Source: Vermamoeba vermiformis (taxonomy: Eukaryota > Tubulinea > Echinamoebida). From it: a stretch of 64,000 nt of DNA. Below, piece after piece: positions 1-10,391 of the stretch. The notes beneath the pieces are model-generated. The model worked only from the letters and a program-made list of their open reading frames with translations, searched no databases and was not told the origin of the DNA. The stretch covers positions 122,359 through 186,358 of the forward strand of contig JBEWZL010000287.1 in NCBI GenBank assembly GCA_045837725.1, given 5' to 3'. Each line of letters opens with the position of its first letter. Positions within the stretch are counted from its first letter, which is position 1. A program made the position numbers and the translations under genes.

Positions 1-36
1 GTCACCATCATATAGATAATTAAATACGGTGCTTAC

Positions 37-159
37 AAGATTAATATGAGGCATCCATCGCTCATATGATTTATCGTGCTTCGCTCGAATGTCTTGAATC
101 TGCTGCCACATAGATTCAGGCGGCATTACAACAACCGCACTCGAAACTACTTTCTCCAT
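37..159 (-). CDS. 2H phosphoesterase / LigT-like protein, 5' exon only
   Basis: The first exon reads from an ATG at 159 and ends at a gtaagc donor (36-31). It encodes 41 residues and the gene runs off the left edge. The segment has an aliphatic strand followed by PPE and W, then an IR..HD helix and the motif RWMPHINL. This resembles the amino end of eukaryotic 2'-5' RNA-ligase-like (LigT/AKAP7 2H phosphoesterase) domains, where the H-x-N/T element supplies one catalytic histidine. The second H-x-T/S motif would lie outside the window, so catalytic competence cannot be judged. The family assignment comes from remembered motif layout and was not searched. Confidence 0.6.
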
Positions 160-457
160 AGTCTGCTTATTGTATTCTACTACTAGCAAACAGCAAAAAA
201 GAACTGGATTTTGGTTTGGCCTAATTTATTGTTTAGGCGTCAGATCGTAGAAAAATAACAGAAATGGAGTTGTGGTCCTGTGGTCCGATTACACTAATAG
301 CAAATATGCATGAAAACATATATGAAGCGCTACTGATTCTGATTCATAACAATAATATATGGGTAAAATCTGTTACTATGATAAATAACAGCGGCGAGTA
401 AAACGCATCTCAATGGAGTCTCTTGGTAGAATGAACTACTTGTATGGATGACTTAAT

Positions 458-2542
458 TTATTTTCGCTTGATATTAACATGCTTCGCTGGCTTGTTCGGT
501 CGTCGGTAAACCGTTTCAAGCACGTACATGAATTGATTGAAATGGTGCATCAGTTTTTCGCGATTGTTGGGGTTCTTATTCGCTAATAAATAATCTGCCA
601 TTGCCAGCTCGAGCAAATTTCCATCTTTAATCCTATTAAATACGAAACTAAATTAATTCATGTGGATGTCGAGTAACCAAATCCGGTTTTCCAATAGAAT
701 TTGTTTAAAATGTTGGGCTAGACCTATTGGAGTTAATACTTACTGTTGTAATAATTCTCTGGCGGCTAATAACGTCGCTGCACTGATTTCCTTTCCGGAT
801 TCGTTTTTCCAGTTGGCTTGAGTATGCGCTCCAAAATCACCTTCAGGATCATATCCTCGCTGACTAACGTCTTTGTACCAATAGCACATAGCTTTGTTCA
901 CTAACACGTCGAATTTTTGCTCTTCATAAGCCGCAGTGTTGTCCGCGCTTGGCGACTCCGCATCCAACTTTTTGCTACAAGCAAATAAGATCATTAGATA
1001 TCCTTAGCTTAATATTATATGTATAGTATTAAATGAAATGTACTTACAACTCCTCCTCTTCTTTGGTTAAAAAGAATGAAAAGTCGTGCGCTGCTTTCAA
1101 ATACTCTCGGTTATGAAAGTGACATTGTGCTCGCGTTAAATACGCTAAATGCATGTCTTTCTGGATAAATCGATTGTATATTAGCACTACATCACTATTA
1201 ATTGGCTACTACAGCAACCACAATAAAATAACAGAAAAGAGGATCCAGATGTGGATCAACATTTTGCTTAGTATTACCTTTAAACTTATCGCCTTCTCGG
1301 TATCTTGCAATGCTTTGTCCCAATTTCCTACTCCTAAGTAACAATTTGCTCTTTTCGCTAACAAATCGGTGTTTTCTGGATCCAATTTCAACGCATTCGA
1401 AAAATTTACAATTGCCTTAGGAAAATCGTCCTTCAAATATATTATTAGCGGTTTATATTAATTTTCATTCATATATTACTCACGGTGATATAATTGATAA
1501 TTCCTAATCCCGCAAATGCCTCTTTTTCATGCTCTTTGTTTTGACCGCTCAAAATTTCGTTGTATAAACTCTTTGCGGCATCAATACTAAGGAATATAAG
1601 CATTAATATATACTATATTATGCATATATGTACCTACTTATATGCTCGCAAATAAACATCAGCCAATAATAAGCGAATTCTAGGGTTCGAATCATGCTTC
1701 AATGCCTGAAAGGTAGATCCGACGTTAAAACCGATACATCAATGTTTTATATAATATAGAGGTACCTCTTTATAATCCTCGATGCATCTATGCATATCTC
1801 CTATTTTCGAGTACAAATTTGCTCGACTAACGTACGCTTCACCAAACTACATCAACAAAAAAGGTCAGCAATGCGGTAATTAAGATCAATGAATTATATA
1901 TATATACCTTTTCATTAATAAATAGTGCTTGTTCATATTGCTTCAGAGCCTTTTTGATGTCTTTCAAGCCTTCGTAACATCGACCAATCAATAAAAGCAG
2001 CGGTGCATTCATTCGATTTATTCCTAGAGCCTAAAACTCATTATAATTAGCATAATTATGTATATTATATTATGAGGGTCAATATTAGTACCTTTTCTAA
2101 ATCAGGCAAAGCAAGAGCAGGTTTGCCTTCCAAAAGTAAGCATTCGCCGCGATTAATCAACGCTTCGCCGTTGCCCGGCTGATCATTTAACACTTCTGAA
2201 TATAATCGAATAGCGAGCTCATATTGGCCGCCTTTTTTAAGCTCGTTAGCTGAGTGCAGCGCATCCACGATCGGATCCTATTTGAACCAACTCATTAGAA
2301 ACTATCCTCTTGAAAAATTGCTACACGTATTTAATGTTATTGTATTGTTATAATCTTTGGATTGTCAAGGTTAACAGAGCCCATAAATATGAGTTCATTA
2401 GCGTTTTTTAATTTACCTCGTGCCTGGAAGTCGTAAATGAACCTTCTTCTTTATTTCTATTACGTATGCTGGTTGAAAATGATTTGTGCAAATTTTTCTG
2501 ACGCTCTAGCAGAGAGATTTGGATCAGATCCGCAATTGTCAT
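458..2542 (-). CDS. Tetratricopeptide-repeat (TPR) protein
   Basis: A multi-exon gene. The start is placed at the ATG at 2542, whose exon (to about 2435) joins in phase 0 to the exon at 2092-2286 through an acceptor just before GATCCG. The ATG-like start nearer the repeats is only a GTG with an in-frame TAG above it. After a 40-residue basic, Ser/Thr-rich leader come successive 34-residue TPR helices with the usual small and aromatic pattern (for example GQYELAIRLY, GKPALALPDLEK, DFPKAIVNFSNAL). A non-TPR C-terminal region follows, ending in a basic RPNKPAKHVNIKRK tail. TPRs act as protein-binding scaffolds; no catalytic domain is visible and I do not recognise the orthologue. It diverges from RPN5 across a 316-bp gap. 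Confidence 0.75.
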
Positions 2543-2858
2543 ACGCTCAAGCACTATTTACGTACCGCAATTCGGACTAAAAATATTAACATTATTTTTC
2601 AATGGCTTTTTGCTGTTATTTGTTGTGGTTGTCAAACAACGAGCGTAGATTTGCCTCCTGCACTGATCGAGATCTCGTGCACAGCCTTGATAAGGCTGCT
2701 CTCGATATCAACATTATGTTATTCGTGCCAAATATAAGCTAAAAACAGTATTTTCACCCGATCCGCGATAGTTTTCTAATTTATCAAATTTATGAAATTT
2801 TTTGTCGCTAAGTTTTTCGTCATCATAAGACTACTTATAATAATACATCAGCCACAAT
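2543..2858. promoter_or_regulatory. Divergent intergenic region, TPR gene / RPN5
   Basis: These 316 bp separate the start codons of two divergently transcribed genes and must hold both promoters and 5' UTRs. The sequence is AT-rich with runs of A and T. I see no clear TATA box or recognisable factor site. Confidence 0.4.
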
Positions 2859-5347
2859 ATGAGCTCGCAAAAGATGGAACAGGACTTCACTCCCTTAGTG
2901 GAGGAGAAGATCCCTGAGAACAGAAAATTGGCTTTGGAGGTAAAATACTAGATGTTGCTTTGTCAAAAACAAATTTCACTTTTTGACGGCATTAAATTAT
3001 AAATAATATTCATATAGGCATTATAATAATATAGGGCTTATTAAGCAAGCCGCTAATATTTTCAATTTTGAAAATTTTATGGTATTGACTAATATTGATT
3101 TGTAGCACAAGAACCTCGCCCAAGCTATTGAAAATTTGTTAGTTATTGAAAAACAAACCAGAAACGTAAGTTCAATGCTAAAATACGAAGATAAAACCAT
3201 CAACAAAGCGAATCTAAAAAATTGGAAAAACTTTCCATTACAAACCCCATTTATTTCAAGCTCCTATTGCTAAAATATTTGATAATGTATTTTTGTAATA
3301 ATTATTGATGGCTTATAACTAATATCAAATTGAAAAGGGTGGAGATTCACCATCGACTGGAAAAATTTTGTCAGCCATCGTAGAACTCTGCTATGAAACG
3401 AAGGACTTTAAGGCACTCAATGAAAATATCGTATTATTGTCAAAGCGAAGAGGCCAATTGAAACAGGTAAGAAACTATGGCCACCTCAAAAAAATTCAAA
3501 TCTGGCAAACTCAAATAGACTCGCGCACCAAATATTGGCAAAATTCTAATTTAAATTATTTTAGGCTATTAAAGTCATGGTCAAGAAGGCAATGTCATTC
3601 TTGGAGTCCCTTGACTACGACCACAAAATGGAATTAATCGACACTTTGAGCAAGGTTACTGAAGGAAAGGTACGTTTATTTGATACAATATACTACTCTA
3701 TATGTCTTTATATTAATACGAACCATATTAGATCTTCGTCGAGAAACAAAGAGCTCGTTTGATTTTGAACTTGGCTCACATCCGCGAGAAGGAAGGCAAG
3801 ATCAGCGAAGCTGCTAACATTTTGCAAGAAGTTCAAGTAAGTATTGGTAGATTATTATAGTACAACTATAAGAAGAAAAAGATATCGCCTTTCTTTGTGT
3901 AAAGGCTGAATAGATCCGGCTCGAAATTTCTATACTCGCAATGCATAATTAGTTTCGATCGATATTAATACGACTGTTTTATATTAGGTCGAGACCTTTG
4001 GTGCTATGAAGAGGAAAGAGAAGACCAACTATATTTTGGAACAGATGCGTTTGTGCCTTGCCAAGCGCGACTTTATTCGTGCTCAAATTATGTCCCGAAA
4101 GATCGCTAACAAGGTGCTGGAGGACAAAGAATTCCAAGAAGAGAAAATTAAATACTACACTTTGATGGTCGACTATTACACGCACGAAGGCAAGAACCTC
4201 GACATTGCCCGCGCTTACTTCAGCATGTACAGCACTCCCAGCGTTCAAGAAAACCCCGAGAAATGGAAATACGTAAGTACTCGGGACCTATAGTATACCA
4301 TATCAATATGAAGGCGTTACTATAATATACTATTGTACAAGTGTGGCGGAAAGTGCGCGGATCTGACAGAATTTTTTTTCTTAGTATTTGAAGCACGTTA
4401 TTCTTTTCTTGATCGCTTCGCCTTACGACAACGAACAAAGCGACTTCATTAACAGAGTTAACGAGGACGCCAAGCTCAACGATATTCCTGCCTTTAAGTA
4501 CGTACCTCAGATGCGCATCCGCTATTACTCAGCAACGGAGACTAATTGCTTAACTACCTTAGGGATCTTACTAAGAAGTTTTTGACCACTGAGATCATCA
4601 GATGGCCCGACTTTGTTACTCGCTACAAGGCTGAATTGGATCAACTCGATGCTTTGAAGAGCGCCAACAAGGACAAGCTTTGGGAGACCATTCAAAAGCG
4701 TGTTACTGAGCACGTAAGTATTGTTGTTGAAATTTACCTGGGTCTTAGTTGACCTTGAGAAAGAGCTCGTACGATCGCGTACCGGCTAGATTTGAGTCCG
4801 CTTTACAACTGCAATAACATTTTTATGATTCTTTTAGCATTTATATGTACTAATGACTTAATATTAGAGCATTCGTGTTGTTTCCAAATACTACCAACAG
4901 ATCAGACTTGCTCGATTATCCGAACTTTTGTCCTTGGATAACCTGGTAAATAGAAGCGAAAGATATTACTATAGGTCTATAATTATACTAATACACGATA
5001 TTATTTAGAAAACTGAGGCTCACTTGGCTGAATTGGTCGTCAACAAGATGATCTACGCTCGTATCAACAGACCTGAAGGCCTCGTAAACTTTGTTAAGCC
5101 CAAGGACCCCAACCAAGTAAGTCAAGCACCTATATCGGTCAATTACCTTATAATAATTTGAATTCTTCTTTTTCTGTTTTTGCGCCGAATCTGACTTTTC
5201 GTTCGCTAGATCTTGAACGAATGGAGCTCAGACATTTCATCTCTGCTCGGATTGGTCGAACGCACGTGCCACTTGATCTATCGTGAGAACATGATTCACA
5301 AGATTGATACTAAGGGTGTCGTGGCTGATGGTGAAGGCGATGCTTAA
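2859..5347 (+). CDS. PSMD12: 26S proteasome lid subunit RPN5 (PSMD12)
   Basis: Eleven exons with gta-type donors give a protein of about 450 residues, close to the animal length of about 456. Recognisable RPN5 segments run in order. The N-terminal helices read AIENLLVIEKQTRN. The PCI helical repeats include VEKQRARLILNLAHIREKEG, a block on lysine-rich RKEKTNYILEQMRLC, and KIKYYTLMVDYY. The winged-helix end includes KYYQQIRLARLSELLSL and VVNKMIYARI. RPN5 is a scaffold of the 19S lid, contacting RPN11/RPN8 and other PCI subunits, and has no enzymatic site. The start ATG is the first in the exon and gives the family N-terminus. A polyadenylation-like aataaa lies about 90 bp downstream. The tail ends in an acidic GVVADGEGDA. 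Confidence 0.95.
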
Positions 5348-6410
5348 AAAAATTAAGCTTCATGTCTCATTTTAATACTGTAATATGCACGACAATAAGG
5401 AATTGGTGCATAATTTGTGCAAAAATGAGCAATAAATAATGTTTCAATCATCAATCAAGTTGACTGACCGTCGTAGGACATCCTTCAATCATTTTTACAT
5501 TGGGAGCTTGGCTTCAATATTTATCGCTAAGGCAAGGTTAAATATTCCCGTCTTGTTTCGCAGTAGGCAAATGGTATTCAAATTCGTAGCGAAGGTGGAA
5601 TGCGTAAGCTGACTTTAAGCCTGAGGCCTCATCCTGATGCTGTAAATAGCGTAAGACCGCTGTATTAGCCCAATATCTATTAGATATGGTGAACATATCA
5701 TTGTTAGCCGAAAGGTGTTCCGGCTTGTGATTTATGGGACGTACAAGATTTGTGCTTATAAAGAGCTCTGACAGGCAACAGACAGCTTGAACTCTTACAT
5801 ACTCTGAATAGGCCAAGTAATCATGAATTGACGTTGAGATCCGCTCTTTGATTCAGTTTGTCGTACATGTCAAAAGCGTCACTTTTCGTGCACCTTATCT
5901 CGCTAGCGAGCAGCAGCAGATCTTTGGGCTGTTTCCCTTAATTAGTTTCGGGATTGATTCGAGATAGTGAATCGAAAAGATTGTGCTCGTGATTCAATCT
6001 TTGGGCTGGTAATCCATGGATCCGAACGAGTACCGCAAAGCTAATTTAAAAAGTAATCAATTTATAATGCTAAGTTTATATCTTTAAGATTGAATTGGAA
6101 TTCCGTATCTCGTCACGGCGATTTAGTCCGCAAGTTAAAAATAACGAACTATTTAAATACATAACATTTCTCCTTATTTGGTAATAACACTCCAAACTTA
6201 CATTTAAGGTTAATAGTGCAAAACTGGACACATTTCATGCAGATAACGGGCAGATTAAGCAAAACCGGTATTGCTGCGAGATGATGCAATCGGATTTTGA
6301 AAATAAAATGGATTCGGTTACGCAACGAGCCTGAATTGGTTACAAAATTGGAATAATTAGCTATGGAGGATGATACACTTCGTAATTGTAATCGGATTGC
6401 TTACCGAGCA
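5348..6410. other. Convergent intergenic region
   Basis: About 1.06 kb lies between the 3' ends of RPN5 and UreD. The left part holds the RPN5 3' UTR with aataaa near 5431. A 92-codon open stretch on the minus strand (5538-5816) has no ATG near its beginning and no domain I recognise, so I do not call it a gene. Nothing else can be supported. Confidence 0.4.
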
Positions 6411-7559
6411 TTATTTGTTGACGAATAAGTCCTCTCCAATGAGATCGGTAATTGGTTGTAAAATGGATTTGATCTCCTTGACCACTGGCTCCGCGCTTTC
6501 TCCTGCAATCCTTAATACTGCACCATTAGACTTTAGTATAGGACTAGCACTGCCGAAAATAAAGCTGTCGCTCGATAGGTCAGAGTTTCGGTTCGTTGAA
6601 GTAGATCTGTTCGTATATGACTTTCTTTGGTATGTAGCCAATATTTTCGTTATTAAATCTTGTACTTGAGGTCCAATAAGTATCAATATTGCAAATATAT
6701 GAAACTTGAGCTCGCCAATGCGCATCCGCTCTTCGATAGGAATCTGATCTTGGCTTGACAGTCGAACAACGTCGCGCATGAAGCATTCATCTTCCATCAT
6801 TACTTGAATATCACTATGATACAGTCCAAACGACCAACTCTCGTTATTTGCAATCCGACCACTAAAAATTATCATTAGGTTTCCGTTCTAGATGCAGAGT
6901 TGAGAGAACGAACGAACGAATGAACTCAAATAAATAACGATATATATGTGTATACCTAGTATACCAATCTAATACGACCAAAGAAGACTCTGAAGACTTC
7001 AATCGGTAGATCTGGGTCTGTTTGAACTGCGCGTCTTTGAAGCAACACGTGGGACCAGGCAGCGAACAAAATAAACTTTTGGCGCCAATTTTAACTGAAA
7101 TGTGTTGTTGACTGGGCTGTAGCGATGAGCCTGATTTGTAGACCTTGTTGTAGGACGAGCTTGTTAGAACGAGGCCTGAATTATCTTCTACCGTCACTTC
7201 GAAGGATATTATATCACCGCCTGCATATTCAAGGTTAATACTGGACTTAAATTTAACATTCGATTTCATCAAAACAAAAAAATTATCAGTGTAGCAGATC
7301 CGCTGTAAAATTGAATACTTGTGATTACTATAATACTAATATGATGATATACATGATAACTAGTAATATGGGGCTATATAATACCTACGAGGCCACCGCC
7401 GTAATTGGTAGCGTAAACGATCTTCAAGTAGGGGTTATGTTTGTCGCTGCTAGTGACTAAAAATTTGAGCGGATAGGATGCAAATTGACGAATAATTTCT
7501 GTTTTGTTATTGACGGAGCGGCAATGAAGAATACCAGAGCCTGGTTGAGATCTAGACAT
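6411..7559 (-). CDS. ureD: Urease accessory protein UreD/UreH
   Basis: Three exons, starting at the ATG at 7559. Exon 1 ends in GGGLVG and joins exon 2 at an acceptor giving the continuous motif GGGLVGGDIISFEV, the UreD signature. Further conserved elements are LTSSSYNKVYKS, a LPGPTCCFKDA segment, and LVVLDWYTSGR spanning the second junction (donor near 6955, acceptor before 6861), then the RDVVRL motif. The product is about 310 residues, the usual UreD size. UreD works with UreF and UreG to carbamylate the active-site lysine of apo-urease and insert nickel, so the organism should encode a urease elsewhere. No other urease gene is in this window. The protein ends in DLFVNK before a TAA. Confidence 0.9.
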
Positions 7560-7882
7560 CGTTTGATTTTAAAATTCTTCTCCTGCATTAAATAGAATAA
7601 TTAACATCAAAAACAAATACATAATTAACGCACGTATATTAACGCCGAATAAAAAATTTAACAGAGGATGCAGTGTTTAAAAATATGAAACGTCAATTAA
7701 ATAGCTTCTGTAAGCGACTAGACTTCTTTATAACATTAATCACATACCTAATATATTAAATACGCTCGCTTTAACTGATAGTAAGATTTAAGATCGGTTG
7801 TGGGGTCGTGATTGTCCGAGGAATGAAAAATATCATTTTTTGATTGCTCTCGCAAGCCAAACACAGATCCTAATTGGAAGAG
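7560..7882. promoter_or_regulatory. Divergent promoter region, UreD / coiled-coil gene
   Basis: 323 bp between the ATG of UreD (minus) and the ATG of the next plus-strand gene. It is very AT-rich with several short A and T tracts. No specific element is recognised. Confidence 0.35.
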
Positions 7883-9483
7883 ATGCTGAGAGCTATTACA
7901 ACCAATATTTTCTCGGGCGTCAAGTCCCAAAATAAGACACATCTGGGAGCAAATCTCTTCAGTTCCCGATCACAGCTTGGATCTGTCAGAAATACATTCA
8001 AACGCGTTGCAGAGGAGTTTAAAAAGCCTAAGCAAAAGAACCCTACTATTAGACAATATTTACGGTCGCTTAATCCGGTTCAACAAACTGAAGCAGTCAA
8101 AACAAAGAAACGAAGGACGAAAGTCAACGTATTACGCCCTCTTATTCCCGTATGTACATTAATATAATTTTAGCGCATATTTAGGCCTGTGTAAATTAAT
8201 TATGAAATTATTTTGATTTTTTATTTTGCTCATCTTGACCAATTTTGCTTAAAATCGTTTATTTCGATTATATTATGTGTATTATCGATGCATAATTATA
8301 ATGTATTTTTTCTATGATTTTTAGGCCTCTCCAGAGATGGTTGAATATGCAATGAAAATTAAACGAGAACAAGGTCACTTCGTCCGATTAGAAAACGTCA
8401 TGGTAAGCCCAATATCCCATATATTATTTTTGTGATTCCATGTGGCGTTTATAGTCCCGTCACACCAATTAGAACGCTTAATTTTCTCGATCCAGTCATT
8501 CAAAATGTTGCCTTCTCAGCAGTACTTTATCAATTACAAATTACCTATATTATTTACTGCCGTGTCGAATAACCCATATATAGTGCCTTGATTTAAATAA
8601 TAAGGCGATACAAAGGGATCTGCACGTGCGACATTCTCAGATGTCGTTCGTAGCTTACAAGAAGTGTACTAATATAGCCTATTCTTTCGTAGAAAATTAC
8701 TAGTGAAGATTTGAAGAAACAAACAGAAGACGTCGAAGCTAAGATGCAACAGATGAAGGAGAAGCAACAGCGATCCGTCGAATTGAATGCCTTGAGAACT
8801 TCAGGCCGAGCTTCGCGCAAGACTGAAACTAAACAGGATGAAAATGAAGAAGACGTCGAAGAGAATGAAGAACAAAACGAAGCTGAAGTGGATGCTGATC
8901 GCGCTCAAGTTTTGGCTGCTTTGGAACGAGAAAAGGTTATTGAGGCCAGAAAACGCAATGAAGAGGTCGCTAAGGATGGTAAGTCATATTATCTATATTA
9001 TATTACGCTATTTTGCCACATTTGTAACGGATGCAGCAAACAATTTGAATTCATGTGAGATCAGCTTAATATGAAATTCTAACCGCTCATTATCTCGAGT
9101 ACTTTATTTATACATCATTATGGCGTCATATTATATATTTTAAACTTGCCAGTTAGAAATTATAAGCACTTTCCAAACCATGATCTTAACGCATCCAATG
9201 CACCTTTTGTTTCAACGCGGCCAAGCTGCCAACCTCTATATCAATCGATCTCGTTATACTAATCATTACTATTATAGTCGCTGAAGCATCTGAGGCCTCG
9301 CCAGTAGATCAAGTGGCCGTGGATCTGGCTGACGTAAACAACGAAACAAGCACTGAACGAGATGAAGCTGCTCAAAAGCGACTGAACAAATTGAAGAAGA
9401 AATTGAAATTGAAGAGATTGCACGAGTTTAAACAAGAACTGAAAGCAAAACGAGGACAGATCCCAGAAGAAGGATCTGCTTAA
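7883..9483 (+). CDS. Unknown protein with mitochondrial-type leader and coiled coils
   Basis: Four exons (approximately 7883-8150, 8325-8402, 8717-8981 and 9278-9483). The start is the ATG at 7883; an in-frame TTG nine bases upstream is not used. The N-terminus MLRAITTNIFSGVKSQNKTH is basic, hydroxylated and free of acidic residues, as in mitochondrial presequences. Downstream is a long charged helical region (DVEAKMQQMKEKQQRSVEL), an acidic block (ENEEDVEENEEQNEAEV), then a second Lys/Leu-rich helix (KRLNKLKKKLKLKRLHEF) near the end. A small mitochondrial ribosomal or assembly protein would fit this composition, but no family is recognised. The third acceptor is my best fit to keep the frame open and is less certain. 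Confidence 0.6.
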
Positions 9484-10391
9484 ACAAAAACGACTTGGGA
9501 ATAATATAGAACCGATCTTTGTGATCCCAATCATGTTATTAAATATTTAATATAACCTTGCGATGACAAATAAATGAATGTATTCAAGCCAGTACACGAT
9601 CTGCCTGAGCGAATCAAAATTTTATGAAACCCTAAGAATTGCCAATTAACTGCTTATAAACCAATGTCTACGTATGCCATATCTAAAAGATTCGCAATGT
9701 ACACGACAAATAAGGCCAGATCCAACGCGTCAACACTAAAAATTATAAATAATTCAAGTTGCAACTTGGATCGGTTCTGAGCCATGACACTTCCTGTGTA
9801 AAGATCTTATCGTCATTTTAGTAAATGTAATTTGATTCGTTGTTGAATATTTCCTTTCAATTAAATTGGATCCTTAATCAGGATGCCATCACCTTTTATT
9901 GCCTGCGAAGGGAACGTTTCGCGGATTATCCCATTTATTGCTAAATCGTGGAACTATTCACCTAACAAATCAAGAGTAAATTAAACCGACGCGCTGTATC
10001 GCTAATTGATTGGTGACACCGGCCATTATTATGAACGAGTCAATGGAAAACCGAAGATTAAATCCTGAAGAGACAAGCGCAATTGACAGGCATTTTCGAC
10101 TACGAATTTTCTGTTGTGTGTCTATTTTTGTACTCATCAATTTGCAACATGAGAAGTCATGAGGTCAGCCAGATCTGCACAAAAATGTTTTGACAGTACG
10201 TGAGGTGGATTTCTGGCAAATTTAAAAGCTAAAGGCATCAATGGAAAAATGCAAATTCGCGTTTGCGAATTATTGAAACTGGATCCACAAATAGCAAATT
10301 AAACCAGTTTAGGAACAATAAATATTCCTAACATTTCAAAAGTATACCGCACTGTGTCATCTCTTACGCACAATCATTCTTGTAGTCGCAA
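9484..10391. other. Convergent intergenic region
   Basis: About 900 bp between the 3' ends of the coiled-coil gene and the TGT gene. No open frame, tRNA-like structure or repeat is visible. An aataaa-type signal occurs near 9570 and fits termination of the upstream gene. Confidence 0.35.

Noticed and set aside
1681-1700. GGTTCGAATC-like tRNA B-box match
   Set aside because: It lies in the spliced TPR gene with no A-box or acceptor stem at the right distance.
5538-5816. 92-codon minus-strand ORF
   Set aside because: No ATG near its start, no domain, no matching splice partner; kept as intergenic.
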